DNA of 64,000 bases, taken from the NCBI GenBank assembly GCA_037176845.1, contig JAYKXP010000088.1:150698-214697 (forward strand), in the 5' to 3' direction. Positions within the stretch are counted from its first letter, which is position 1. The number at the start of each line of letters is the position of its first letter. Below are positions 31,811 through 44,249 of this stretch, piece after piece. The stretch is from Paramarasmius palmivorus. Its lineage: Eukaryota > Basidiomycota > Agaricomycetes > Agaricales > Marasmiaceae. The position numbers and the translations under genes were made by a program. The notes below the pieces were generated by a model that saw only the letters and a program-made list of their open reading frames with translations, made no database searches and was not told where the DNA came from.

Positions 31811-33596
31811 AGACCTAGACTCGTGCACAGGAGAAAACGAAGAAAAAGCCAGCGCCCTACGAACGACCCAGCCCAAACCCAGATACACATGACTCGCTAC
31901 CAAACCAACCAAAAGCACGTCTTTGCCTTCCATCTCCTGCATCCCACGGCCGAGATACCACAACACAGAAGCCCAAACACAGCTTACCCAGCCTATCCAT
32001 TTCATACCCCTCACACCCCGTTTACTCTTGACGTTGGTGCTTTCGAGGTCAAGCGGCCGTCGATACCTCACCACCACACCCCCTGCGTCCCTTCTCATGC
32101 CCCAGATCGCGCTTGTGAGCGCGAGGATGGGGGCGAGGTGCCATGTTGGGAAGAATAGGGAGGCGATGAATACTGAGGAAGACGCGGAGTACGACGAGGA
32201 AGAGGCGGTGGAAAATGGGGGTAATGAGGCAGGAGATGGAGAAGGAGAAGACGAGAATGGAGAAGGCGGTAATTGAAGCTCGTCCAATGCCCTCAAGACA
32301 AGTTCGCGTTCGACGAACGTAGGCGTGTACGTCGGTGTATGGAGATGTGAGAGTGAGAATGTTACTTTTTTGGTTGGCGTTGGGGGTGTTGGTGTTCTCG
32401 TGGGTGAGCGAGGTGATTGAAGCTGACCATGGGGAGATAAAGGAGAAGAAGGTAAAGATGGCGAAAGAGAGGCAGGAGAGGACGACGGTGAAGGCGAGTG
32501 TGTACGAATTTGGAGTATACCACGAACATGCACGTCAGAGGTGTTGGTGTTGATGTGGATTAGCTTTGGCGTCGGCGTAGCGTTTGGTTTGGCAGTCGTA
32601 GCGGCGGCGTTGGTATCAGGAGAAGCGACATTGGCACCGGTACGTAATATCGGCTTAGGTTCGCTCGTAAGCCTAACCACAGCCTTCTTAGACTTGGGCG
32701 ACCGAAAATCGATAAGAGGCATAAAGAGAACGAGCGTGTATATCAGTTTGGGTATCGTTGTCTGCAATCCAAGTTATAATTAGCACCGAACACCAACCAA
32801 AGGGAGAGGACTTACGATAACCCAGCTATAATTATAACCAACCCAGCGTCCCGCAACTAACATCGGATACAGCCTATCAAAGGCACTCAACGCAAGCATG
32901 AGCAACACCTTTACGAGGTCTCCCCAGCCCCACCTCCCTTTTCCTCGCTTCGTCTGGTTCCACCACTCTACGAACACTACCATCCATACCCCGTAGAACA
33001 CCACCCCGACTAACCCCGCAGACGGTACGACTAGCGCTAAGACCGCGGGACCACTAACGCTTTGATATACGCATCCATGAAAGCGAAATGTGTGGCTGTG
33101 GATGAGCCAAAGTGGTTGTGAATCGTATCGATGGGTACGACACATGAAAGGGAGAAGGACGGGAGCGAGACCAGGCGTATAACCATTTTTCGGTAAAGTC
33201 TGGGTCGTGTAAGGGAGTGATAGTCGTGATGCATGTCCATGTCCGTTTCTGGGGTTGTAGGTGTTTCTGGTGTGTAGGCGAAGTTGGGGAAGGAGGCCTA
33301 TCAAGGATGGTGAGGAGGTACTCGTAACGAACGCTGATGCGTTTCGATGGTCGGTAGCGGTATCGAGTTGTCGTTGTGTAGTTTGCGTATAAGAACATCG
33401 GACACCACACGAACACTAGGATATGCCCCAGCTTCTCCCCACGTCGCCTACCTGTAGCTCTGAGACCACCTGCGTGGAGGGCACCGTAAGAGAGCTTTGT
33501 ATTCGGAGGAGGCGGCGTGGGTGTGGAAGCGAGTGAGGTGTTGAAGGAGATTAAAAGGTCGGTTGGGATTGTTATTGTTGAGGTGTGTGAAGGCAT
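31649..33596 (-). CDS. multi-pass membrane protein of unknown function
   Basis: Starts at MPSHTSTITIPTDLLISFN (33596). The 36-base stretch at 33416-33451 has intron-like ends but is in frame and is probably coding (GRRRGEKLGHIL). An intron removes a frame change between about 33125 and 33045 (donor after PSPFHVS, acceptor before GPAVLALVVPSAG). A second intron at 32815-32768 joins YNYSWVI to TTIPKLIYTLVLFMPLIDF. Hydrophobic helices: VFVWCPMFLYA, AVLALVVPSAGLVGVVFYGVWMVVFV, LVKVLLMLALSAF, TLVLFMPLIDF, then, after a long Pro/Ser/Thr-rich linker, SLFFPTWHLAPILALTSAIWG, WIGWVSCVWASVLWYL and VLLVGLVASHVYLGLGWVV. The C-terminal tail is acidic. I do not recognise the family. Its 3' end is duplicated at 27.3 kb. 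Confidence 0.7.
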
Positions 33597-34522
33597 TTGG
33601 GAGTATGAGTGCGTGCGTGCTAGTGAATAATAATAAGAGACAGGGATAAGAAAGAGACATGGACAGCTGCAGTGGCGCCAAGGGATGAAGTGAGTGCTGC
33701 GGATGATGGTGCAGTGATTGTGATGCACTCTGGACGGCAAGCACGGGTGGCTTGCCGGTCAAATACCAAGACTGTGACGACGCGGCAGACGGTGACAATG
33801 CGGCAAGCTTCAAGGTGGCGAGTGACGCTTCCTGTACTAGAAGGAATGCAACTAGAGACTGCTAAAGAAAAAAGTAAGAAACCTGAAATCCTGAAACGAA
33901 ATAAAAAATAGCTCACGTCAAGTCAACAGCGCCTCGGTCCATTCCTTCTTCAGTCCCTCGATAATTTATTCTTAGCTCTCCCTCGTCCGAGGCCCATATC
34001 CATCCCGCCATTCCAGTCCAATAGCAAAAATCCCCATTCACTCGTAAATCGTTACTCGTAAACGAATCCGCTCCATAGCCAATTGTCTTCTCATCGCTTC
34101 AGCGGAGATAGGGGTGCGAGTGTGTCAAGGTCGTCGTCGTTGTCGGTTGTGCGCCCTCCACACCGGAAAACATATCGGGGGGATATAAAGGATATTGGGA
34201 ACGCAGGGAACACGATGGTAAGAAACAGAATGTGTTTTCTGCGTTTGTTCTGAAAAGCTGTAGAGGTCCCTGGATCTTTAAGGACGTTATCTAATCTTAT
34301 CTCGGGGGTGCTTTTTTGGATTGTCCGACTCCGAGGTGAGCGTTCTTGCTCATTTCTTGGTCGATAACACGCAGAATCCAACTCGACGGAAGAATAAATA
34401 TTACATGTCGACGTCGTAAGGATACTCGTATATGTAGTACCAGTGTAAATAAACACTACTAGTACACATATCCAGATTCATCAATGTCCAGGTCGTGTCC
34501 ATACCATCTCGAATCACCACAT
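33597..34522. other. intergenic
   Basis: Holds the promoter of the minus-strand membrane gene and the 3' flank of the next. A 121-codon minus-strand frame at 34091-34456 has no motif and is not called. Confidence 0.4.
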
Positions 34523-36246
34523 TTACGCCTTCAACGGCCCACTGTCACCTCCGTCCACATCCTCGACCTCATCACCAGCAACATTCCCCGCCAAACCTAA
34601 CCCCGACCTGTTCTTCGCATGGGAGTAGATGTACGCCGCTGTCGCACCGGCTACAATTCATCAGTCTCACCTTCAACGACCCAAAAACGAAAAACAAAAA
34701 AGACTCACATAGCAACCAGAGTATGACCGCAACAATCGAAAACGGTATAAAAACCGGACACGCCGACATCCCTCGATCTGGATCTTCGATTTTCGGGCAG
34801 TTGGCTTTTGTTTGTGTGAAGAGCATGATCGTAATCGCTAGGCCGGGTCTGTCAGATTCGAAGTAGTGGAAGGGAAGGAAGGAGGTACCTAGCCACCCCA
34901 CATGCAACGCAACGAACACATAGAAATGCGTAGAGGCTTTTGTTAGGCGACGTGTGACGTATGGTACGGCGGTTGAATGAGAGCCTAGTCAGATTCTTGG
35001 ATTAGCTGGGTGCAAGGAAGAGGAAGAGTTAAAGGGAACTGACAAAACGCTAGCAGAGATCCACGTCAAGAGCGAGAGTAGAGCGGTGAGACAGCTGAAT
35101 ATCACTACAAAACGGTGAGCAACCCCGAACCCAAGGAAGAAGAAAGAAGAAGAAGGAAGGAAAACGCACACCAAACAGGCGTCCAAGGCCCCCCAACACC
35201 GCTTATAGCAGTGAAAATCCCTAGACCTGTTTCACATACACCCAAACCCACAAGTAACGCTGAAAACCATCACCATAAGCATTCTCGTACGAAAACCAAA
35301 TTTGAAACCTACAATACATCACCGTCCTAACCTTTGTCGCACGCGCCATCGTTGCTCCCTTCCTCGGCTCACCCTTATACGATGGCATATGCTTCTTTAT
35401 CGCATGTTCCCCATCATGTTCAAGCAACTTAGATCGCAAAGTTCCCGATTTTTGAGCAGTACGATGAACCCAGAATGCGGCGCCGGTAGCTGTTCGATTT
35501 CCCAGTCAGTCAGCCGGGATTCAGAGTTTGGTGTAAGAGGAAGGAGGTAGCGTACCGAGTAAAAACAAAACAAGTGCAACACTCCCCAAGGACGCGTCCA
35601 ACCCACACCAAGCACGGTAGATACCTTCAGGACCCGAGCCGTTTGTGGTTGCACAGGTGTGTCGGGTGTTGGTTAGGTGCATTAGTGCTAGTGCTGTAAA
35701 GCAAGGGATTACTAACACGAACATGTGGAAGACCAGCAATAGAACTCGTACCGAGCCATAGAGCAGCCATAACACCGAACGACACGAAATGCGGTAACGC
35801 GAATGAAAGCGCATGGTTTGATGTTGGTTTATCGTTGAATGATAACCTGCAGCATGCCTTCAGCGCGGTCCACGAACGAAAATTGGGGATACGCACAATA
35901 CGGAAGTCCACACCCAAGTTAACAAAGACACTATAGCGCCTAGGACGGAGAAGTATGCTGAACATTTCGATCGCATCAGAACTTCTCGTGATGATACTCA
36001 GAGAACGGGCTTACGAAGATACCCCCTAGTTTCCGCGACCTCAGTAGTCTCTTCATCTACGGACAAAACTAAATCCGGCCATGCGTATATGGAGGCGAAG
36101 ATTGCTAGGCCGGTTTGGGGGAGGCTGAAGGCGATTATGAGGCCTGGATCAAAAGAAAAGACGAATTACTTTAGTTGGTGTTTAAACGTTTTTTGGTGGT
36201 GGTGCTTACCGTAGAGTATCGTTCGGACGGTACGAATGGGTGGCAT
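34523..36246 (-). CDS. membrane protein with two tandem four-helix modules
   Basis: About eleven small exons on the minus strand. Module 1: MPPIRTVRTILYGLIIAFSL to QTGLAIFASIYAW (from 36246), VLGAIVSLLTWVWTSVL (about 35930), HALSFALPHFVSFGVMAALW (about 35800), then CGLDASLGSVALVLFLLG (about 35590). A hydrophilic linker follows (KLLEHDGEHAIKKHMPSYKG, about 35420). Module 2: MARATKALLVGLGVCETGLG and IFTAI, CLTALLSLLTWISASVL (about 35060), VFVALHVGWLGTSFLPFHYF (about 34900), PFSIVAVILWLL (about 34745), and a tail ending GDSGPLKA. The modules line up helix by helix, so the gene looks like an internal duplication or a fusion of two neighbours; a MARVEL-like four-pass fold is possible but not proven. 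If module 2 were a separate gene it would start at MARATK (about 35350). Confidence 0.65.
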
Positions 36247-36630
36247 TGATGATTGGCAAGAAGAGGTGGAGGTGATCGAGTATAACCTTTATGTATGTTC
36301 CGGCTAGGCATTTGAGGCTGTGCAGAACCATCATGTATCGCCTGCGCTACGGAGAGTGGAGATCGGGGTTGCGCCAAGAGCTTGGAAGGCTATTGAAGAT
36401 CGAGGCTCCATGAATGATGAAGCCTAATGAGAGGCCAGGAAGATAGACGAAGGCTCAGGGTGCTAGCGCTATCACTGTCGAAAAGAAAAGACATCCGCTG
36501 CAGTGCGCAGCAACTTGAACAACATTCGAAGTTGGACCATCCTTGAACTTGGATGACACTGATACGCATCTCTTGTCAGCCTGCGGTCACCCTGTCAGGA
36601 ATCAGGATCAGGCCAAAGTACGAATTTCAC
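36247..36630. other. intergenic
   Basis: Promoter region of the tandem-module membrane gene; no gene seen. Confidence 0.4.
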
Positions 36631-37664
36631 CTACATACCTTGGTCAAGCCATCTCCGCCTGCACGTAACACGTTTGGGTGTGAACCAGAGTTCACCCAAG
36701 CCTACCAAGCCTTTTGTCAATTTCAAATACATATACATAGTGGGAGTTTGAACGAACCGCGCGTTCTGTAACCCGACTTCCTGGCAGTGGAACGCATTCG
36801 TCGTTGTATATGTATACGCAAACATCCGGCCTTTCGAAAGATGCTTCATTTGTACGCGTCGCTGTCTTGTAGGTGACCTTCCTCTTCCTGGAGTGTAAGA
36901 CTCGACGGCGCTGCGAGTCGGAGAACGAGTAGGGACGAGGAGTAAAGTGTGGAGTAAGGAGAAGAATCGGGGAAGTGATCCGGTGTATAGATTGTGGACA
37001 GGGATTTTAAGTCTGTACCACGATGGAGCCGTCTTTTGGTGCTGACGGTGTTGGTAACCAAATCGCATGCGGGTAAGACGTTCCTTGACGCGCTCAAGAC
37101 GATACACCATGTCACGAGGAGTGTTGAGTAGATGGGCTTATAGCCGTACCCATGAGTCCTGAAATGCTGGAAAACGTGTGTAGGAATGCATAAAGGCGAA
37201 ACAAAGAGCGCTCTGTTGCCTGAGACATTCTAGGTTGATTTTCCGCGGCCTTTTCATGTCCTATACGCATGTATCCATTCATTGTTGAATAATTTATCGT
37301 GCAGGCAAAATGTGCGGTCCTTTTCGATATGCGGCGACCATTCCTTTACTTCTGGGGGAGATTCCTGACCAGAGATATATTGGTAAACCAGCCGAACACG
37401 ATCTGTTGGGATAATCGGTACAGGGAAGCCTGCAGGAAAAGTTTCGTCGCGTTCTGTTTTGAGAAGACGGCGGAGAATATGGGAGCAAAGTCGCCTCGTC
37501 AGCCGACTGCCTGGAGACCGGAGGAATGAAGGAGATGAAGAATTTGGGTGTCGACGATACCGGATGATGAGGGGAAAGAGATTAAAAGGTCTATTGAAAA
37601 AGGTGAAAGGTCTGAGGAGGACATGGTGGTTGTGGGTCGGAGGTGTAACCAAAGAACGAGACAT
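36631..37664 (-). pseudogene. decayed anoctamin-like (TMEM16/Ist2) gene, copy A
   Basis: Minus-strand segments recall fungal anoctamin-like proteins: TDRVRLVYQYISG, then HDKLFNNEWIHAYR (compare the family's ALHD..FN..WI..W), SALCFAFMHSYTR, and YKPIYSTLLVTWCIV with a following RVKERL (family: YSTLL..W..VF.E.WR.KER). These blocks lie in order but in different frames without introns to join them, with a stop after IHAYRT and after DSWVRL. The family comprises ion channels, lipid scramblases and ER-plasma-membrane tethers. Copy B at 44.2-45.8 kb shares the same order and much of the DNA sequence. Confidence 0.6.
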
Positions 37665-38127
37665 AGTGCGATAAGATTAGATAAGTAGCATATGGGATAG
37701 TGAGTCCGGTCTTTTTCTCTGCCCATTCATCTACTCTTCACGATAAATCAAGGACAAGTCAAGTAATAGATTCAACGTTCAACGTTCGACATTCAAGCGC
37801 TCACTGATCAGCTCCAAGGCCACTTGATGGAGCAACTCGAACTCATCAAATTTCATCCATCGAAAATGGCATTACTCTAGGTGAACTCCGCGATGCGTTC
37901 ACAACAGTCGCCATCCCACTCAACTTTCCACAGAGTCCAAGGCACGTACAGGAAAACTAGCGCCGACTACAGCATCCACACTAACGCCCTCTGGACCATT
38001 CCATCTGTCCATCACATCGTGCACCCAGCAGCTACAAACCTGTCGGATCCCTCGTGTACTCTACGGCCTCTCTTGCTATTCAACTACCACCACCAAACCC
38101 CTCAGCCCTGGTCCTCCCTCGCCAATA
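37665..38127. other. intergenic, promoter of following gene
   Basis: From about 37960 (ACAGCATCCACACTAACGCC) the sequence matches 52980 onward, upstream of the paralogue, so the duplicated unit includes the 5' flank. Confidence 0.6.
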
Positions 38128-40382
38128 ATGGCCTTCAATAACGTCTCACAGGTCATCGTTGCCGGTCCAGCTATCAACAACGTATCACGCGACCAGTTCA
38201 ACGTCACAGGGGGAGTCGTCCATATCAATTCACGGGCAGATGCTGAACCTACGGAATATGACGAGGTACGGGCTCTTACTGTGATGTATTCTCACTGGCA
38301 TGAGCTGAACACGAAAATCATAGTTTAAACGGGTGATGACAGGGGAGATGTATCTTTTGGAAGAGATCCATCGCGATGATGTCTTACAATACTGTCAATG
38401 TCCGTACCAGTGCTGTAGATGTGAACCACGTTATAGGGCCCAGAAAACAGTCTACAGCGCCGAATTACCTGAGCGGAAAATCAAGTGCACCGCCATAACA
38501 TACAATGGCCCGGATGCACAAGAGCTCTGGGAGGAGGATTTCCGTCGTTTTTCACAAAATAGGTACGTTACCGCCTTCCCCACCCAATAACCCAACAACT
38601 TCACCGACAACCAGATAGGTCCCCGAACGCATGGCAACTCTACGGCCTGAACCGATCAAACGTCCCGTTTTTAATCTTCCATGACGGTGAGTCTTCCTCC
38701 CTCTTCAGCAATGCCGTATATTGATCAAGTTGGTGGGATAGAGCTCGTTCCTCTTGGGCATTTCTATAAAAACTCATTTTGGGGGGATTTGTTTGTTAGC
38801 TGGTTGTGGGTGCGTCCTAAACTTTGTGTTTCCTGTACCCACAAAGTTGACACCGTTCTCTTAGGAGAGATTGGGTTGCCACTATACCTCAGAGATATGG
38901 TTGAACACGAGAGGGACTCTGACCAAGGGACCTGTGGGGCCCTCTTTTCAAGCTCGACATGCCAGAACCATCGATAAAATTCCCATCCCATCCTCAGCAA
39001 AGATGCTACAAGACGACATCTCCTTTCAATTCTTCCAGAGATTCCCTTCAGCGACGATGGACCATCTCATTGTGCAATATGCACAGTCTCATTGCTCAAG
39101 CTCACCGCTCAATAGCCTTTTTCGTGAAGGAGCGCTCAACATCCCACCGGAAATCACCCCGGAAACCCTCGATGGGCTCCGCTTTGATACTGTTTACTCA
39201 CCTTCACTGGGGGCTGTTGCGAGGCGCCGGGATGGTGGGGCGTTGTGGGAAATGGACAGGAGGAAGGGGTTAGTGGATAAAATGGTATTGGACGATGGGC
39301 TGATTCGGTGAGTGAGCATGGGCGTAAATGGTTCAGTTTTGGGTGCTGATTTCTAAAGTTTGAAGCTAGACGGTCCGGGAGTCGATGCTTGTTTTCACTT
39401 TGACCGGCGCAAATTTTGGGAGAGTTGGTTGTCACAAAGCTCAAGGATCATGGATGCCTGCAGAATGTCGGGAACAGAGGAACAATGCTGTATGTCCACC
39501 CCCTTCACCATGTTGACGATTGAGCTCATCATTCTTCCTTTGCATAGTTATAGTTGCCCCATCCATGTATCCCAGTCTCGAATTAACATTAATGAGCTCC
39601 TGGTATCAACAAAGACTCTTACTATTTGAAACACCCCCCATCTACCTCTTCATCTACCCTCTCCCCATGACGTTGGCTGATCTCAGGTCATGGCGGGAAA
39701 ACAGAACCCACTTCTGGTCTATTGATGAGAATGGGCAATCTGAGATGACGGAGGAGGAATGTAGGCGATGGGGTGTTCCAGAGCTGAATGCACATGCGGG
39801 ACTCCTTTATGAGCCAAAAGTGTATACATGGCCAAGCCATGTCTACGCTGCCATCCGCAACTGGCAAGTCACTCGTGGCTTTGACCCTGCCACTGCTGAT
39901 TTTGCTCGGAGCTTGGGATATTCAGAGTCGGATTTCCTCATCGATAACGAGACAGTGGAAAGTCGGTTTGAAGAAGTTCACGGTTAGTCTCACAATCTCC
40001 TCGCAGTCGTTTGTACATTGTTAATTTACGATTCACAGAAGATTCATCTTTTGGCTCGTCTTCTGGCTCATCTACTCCCGAAACATGGAGTAACCAAAGC
40101 ACACCGGAGCACCTTGATATACCTCTGCCGGCTGAAGGTCAGTACTCCGTTCGATGTTCCCTGTTAGTTTCGCCATCTCACTTGACAATAACAGTCGTGA
40201 TCCCTCAGCCTTCACAATTCACCTTGCCACCAAAGTATTCGAAGATGAAAGCTCGACCAAGAGCTGAATCACCCCCTCAGATGCAGCCGATGATGGTTGA
40301 CAGCTCAGACCCTGCGAGCATTCTGGGGAAACGCCAAAGAGGCAGCGAGATTCAGACAAGAAGCACCAGACAAAGGCTCTGA
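38128..40382 (+). CDS. NNVSRDQF-family protein, copy 1
   Basis: Nine exons (38128-38265, 38324-38562, 38619-38686, 38742-38809, 38865-39307, 39359-39489, 39548-39982, 40039-40137, 40195-40382) close in phase to 602 aa. Conserved-looking blocks: NNVSRDQFNVTGG near 18-30, GEMYLLEEIHRDDV, WQLYGLNRSNVPFLIFHDE, LVPLGHFYKNSFWGDLFV, IWLNTRGTLTKGPVGPSF, and RTHFWSIDENGQSEMTEEE to RGFDPATADFARSLGYSESD. The last about 90 residues are Ser/Pro-rich with KRQRGS near the end. I recall a large family with this block order in Agaricomycetes, often in many copies, without known function; the central WQLYGLN/FHDELVP region resembles the expanded lineage-specific type. No signal peptide or membrane helix. The paralogue at 53.2 kb has the same exon borders. 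Confidence 0.85.
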
Positions 40383-43300
40383 TTTCTTTTTTAGCAAGTG
40401 ATTCGGAAAGCCTTTGTATTGTTGAGGTTATCGTACTGACTATCTGTAGGTACCTATGCCCTATACGTTTCCTTGCTTCGTCTGCATATTTATGAACGTG
40501 TTACTCTTTCTTTTCTTCCTCTCCGGTGATTACTAGTATATGTAAGGCGCATAACGATACACGAAATGTGCGCTCTACGAGTTGAGCTCGTTGTATTATA
40601 TCGTTTATATCGTTCAATACTATGTATTTGGTTCCATATAACAATGTTTTGCATCGCGCGTATGATACCTAAATCAATGGATTACTGCCTGTCGGTGATA
40701 TGCTTGAAAGTAGCATCAACAGCATCAGTGACGCGTCCAGGATGTACATCGAAATTGGAACGTCAATACGGGCTAATAGCCGGGATAGCTATAAGTACGT
40801 GTATCATGCCCTGGCCTGGTACGGTACCTATGCTTGGAAAACTCAGAATCAAAAGGCTCATGTGAAGACGACGCAGCACCATACCATTCATGGGCCGCTC
40901 TCGCGGAGTGATATAGCCGTGATTCTCTTTCGGTACAGTACTCGCAAGATAAAGCCGCATCTCAAACAAAATCCTACGTCTTGGTTACCAGGAAATCTAT
41001 CAAGAACGGGTATGAGCTGTTGAAAAAAAGTGCAGGATAAAAACTCACATGCAACTCTTGAACTGCACCTAGTCCTCGGTACACGGTACACTGCACGCGT
41101 TCCATCCGAAGCTTAAAACGCGAATGAAGAGTCCAGTCAGCGGACATTCATCATGAAGCGATCACTCATGACATCCACCTGAGTTATCATCTATGGCTTC
41201 CTTCTCGGGAGAGCCACCATGCACCTTGACTTCCGCCACCAATTCATGTCTATCTGCCTTTCGTGTCGATGAAAGTCGGAGCCGAGAGCAATGAGTTGTA
41301 TACTATGTAGAGTAGCCATCAGCGTCAGAAAAGAAGAACGAAAGGTACCGACGCACCGATGCCCATGTCTTCGCCTTGCTCTCGGGAGCTAGCGCTTGAC
41401 CATTACGCGTTCAAGAGTCTGAGAGGAAAAAGATACTAGATGGTGCTAAAGATGACTATTAGTAGATAAAGAACCACAAGAACGATTAGGGCATACCGTT
41501 GCTTAGAGAGCTTGAACTAGAATTTTCGAGGCTCATCAACGATTCAACAGCCCAAGGAACCTCGAGAGAAGAGCGTCGGTCTTGCACATTGATGACTATA
41601 CACTTGTGCATATAAACCCCCAACAGCTACACTCTTCCAACGCAAATCCATCGACAACTTGCGAATCCTTTTTCCCAGAGCCCTATACCAACAACAGACC
41701 CGTAAAGCAACGACTGAGCGTTCCAAACCCAAAAAAGCTTGGGATCCAAACTCGTAGTAAGATTTTGAAGGAAGGGAAGGGAAGGAGCGGGTTGCAGATC
41801 AGGATATGGGCGACGAGTTGGTTGGAACTGGCTTGGGTATTGAATCGATAGCAAGGCGATATTATGTGTCCAAGGCGACGGATCCGGAACTTTTGACTGC
41901 AACCAAGAGTCTCTCAAAAACGCTCTATCAGGCTGGATATCAGTGAAACGCATTAAGAATAAGGAATGACAATACTGACCCTGGTAAACCAACAAAGCCA
42001 TCTTGGGCGCCGTTTCGACCATAGCAATCTTGCTTATCCGGACCTATGACCACCCTACAATCCTCCGCAAGCTTTTGGAAACTTTTCCAGCAGAATACAC
42101 GAGGGAAATGGGGTGAGCGAGCGGTGTGTTGACATCAGGAAATCAACGATTTCCCAGTGCAGCGACACGAGCATACGAGGAATGGCGCTCGGAAGATAGG
42201 GAGCGGAGAAAGCTGCACTTCGGATTCACGAGAGGTGATATGAAGTGTATAGTATGTGCGGGAGTGAAATTGTAACCGAACATGATTGGACATGGGTGGT
42301 GAAAAGTGTCATCTTCGGACTCGGGCTTTAGTATTTAAATATTTAGGTGTCATAGATAGTGGGGAGCCTTGATGGCGGATACTTGGCTTGTAGGTGGTGT
42401 TGGAAAGTGGCAAGGGGACTGGGGTGCTAGGATAGCGATAGACCTGCAGGGGAATCCATTGTCGAAGATTTGGGTGTTATCAGTTTGCGTGCAAGGTTGA
42501 ATGAGACTTGATGAAAACCACAGAATGGATGAGGTACATACCACGGTAGTGTGGTAGTATCCTAAAGACACAGCGAACAAAGTGCAATGGCTGGCAATGG
42601 TTGTGGTGATCGTTTTGAGAAGACAAGCGCCGGCGGTGAACACGCTTCTACCCACCACCACCTCTTTCCTCAGCCAACTCATGCTCCTCCCAGGATATAT
42701 ACAAGCCCAAGTTCATATTGACGATATGGTACGTTTCTCGTTCTACATCCGTGGCTGCATGCCTAACCTCTCTCTCAGGAGACTACGCGTCATACTTCCG
42801 ACGTCCACATTCCAGCATAGCTCTTTTGGTGCTCAGAGTAGAGTTTGCTGGGTATATGACCACGAAAGGGTACGTTCTCAACGCTTCGCTCCATTTTCTG
42901 CCCTCCTAACCTCAACTCTCGCCTAGGACAAGACCTCGAAGCACCCTTCCATGTCGATCTCAAGACTACAACCAACGACAATTTTGCGCATGCTCCCCAA
43001 GTACAATTTTCAATGACGGTGGAGATCTATGTCATCCTTCACGGCTTGCGGCACCTAGTTTTGACCTGTGGAAATTCAAAAGGAAACCTGAGTTAAGTAA
43101 GAAATCATATTTGATGGTTTTGCTGCCATATATGGGATATTTCCACCGGAAAATTGTATTTCTTTGTCCCGAGAAAAAACATTCCTTTCTCCTGTGAAAA
43201 AGGAGTCATTTCTGCCAGCCATTTTTTAATTCCCGACGATCGGATTGTCCTTCTTTCAGTGCTTTTCAGTGCTTTCCGACCATCGCCCACCGTCGCACGA

Positions 43301-44240
43301 TGGCTGACAATGGCCGGGAATTTTGAAATGGCCGGTAGAAATCAGTTCTTTTGCGCAGAAGAAAAGTTGTTAATCTTCACACCGAAAGCACTTAACTTTT
43401 GACCCAATAAATCAGCCATTCTTGGGAGAAAAAATGGTCTATTTCGCGCAGAGTCTAATACAACTTTTTGCTTGAATTTCTGCCGCGAGAAAGTTGGCTC
43501 GGCAACTCGTGCTTCAAAGTTGTATGCAGACGCCATTCTGGGGGTATCGTGGTACCGAGCCTCGGGTACTGTACCGACGTTCAGCTGGGATGAGCGTCGA
43601 ATTGGTTGGTTGAGGATTGAGACTAAGACACGAAAGATCCTCGAGAGGAGCGGTCAAAGAGCTGGGTAAGTATCGTCTTGATCTACAAGCTAGTTGTAAA
43701 AATGCTCATGCGGTTCTAGAACAACGTAAAAAAGCTTGCCTTGTTGATTGGAGTGGATCGATGGTCAACTGGACGAGGAGTAGAACATCGGACATACTCT
43801 TACCGGCCCATTTACTTTGTGGGCTAACATCTTGCGGAGAATTACTGTATTTCAATGGCTACATACGTATTACGATGGCCAGGTACTTTAGTCTGTGTAT
43901 ATCGCGCTCGCGCTTGAAGGTAAATTGAAATGGTCCTTTAGCCTTTCCCTTCGATGTAGACCCAATGTGACCGATTCGTATAGATTGTAATTGGCCTGGA
44001 TGAGCGGATGCTACTAATACATAACATCGAACTATAACTATTCGGTCTACGAGATAGTAACGTCCTCTTTGTTGTCCATGTCCTTTCTGCCTTTGCGCAT
44101 CTTTGCATTTCACTCTTCTTTCCGCCTACCACCTCAACGCCTTCATCAGATCTCCAAAACACCTTTTCCTCCTCCCCGAGTCCTTTTCATCCGTCTCCTT
44201 ACCCGCGCCAACACCACCACCACTGCCCAAACTATCCTCA
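40383..44240. other. long stretch with possible exons, no gene called
   Basis: At 40675-40735 a tract (TACTGCCTGTCGGTGATATG) matches 55905-55950 behind the paralogue, marking the right end of that duplication. At 42580-43100 a plus-strand run of exon-like pieces with GT..AG borders (LSQLMLLPGYIQAQVHIDD, RVEFAGYMTTK, GQDLEAPFHVDLKTTTNDNF) might be part of a gene but has no recognisable start. Around 43130-43400 the sequence is rich in TTTTC/GAAAA words and CCGG-centred short inverted pieces. Nothing else is supported. Confidence 0.4.
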
Positions 44241-44249
44241 GACCCCAAA

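Noticed and set aside
31787..32553. Several plus-strand frames of 70-120 codons
   Set aside because: Antisense shadows of the Pro/Ser/Thr-rich linker of the minus-strand membrane gene.
34091..34456. 121-codon minus-strand frame
   Set aside because: Low-complexity translation, no motif, no splice pattern linking it to neighbours.
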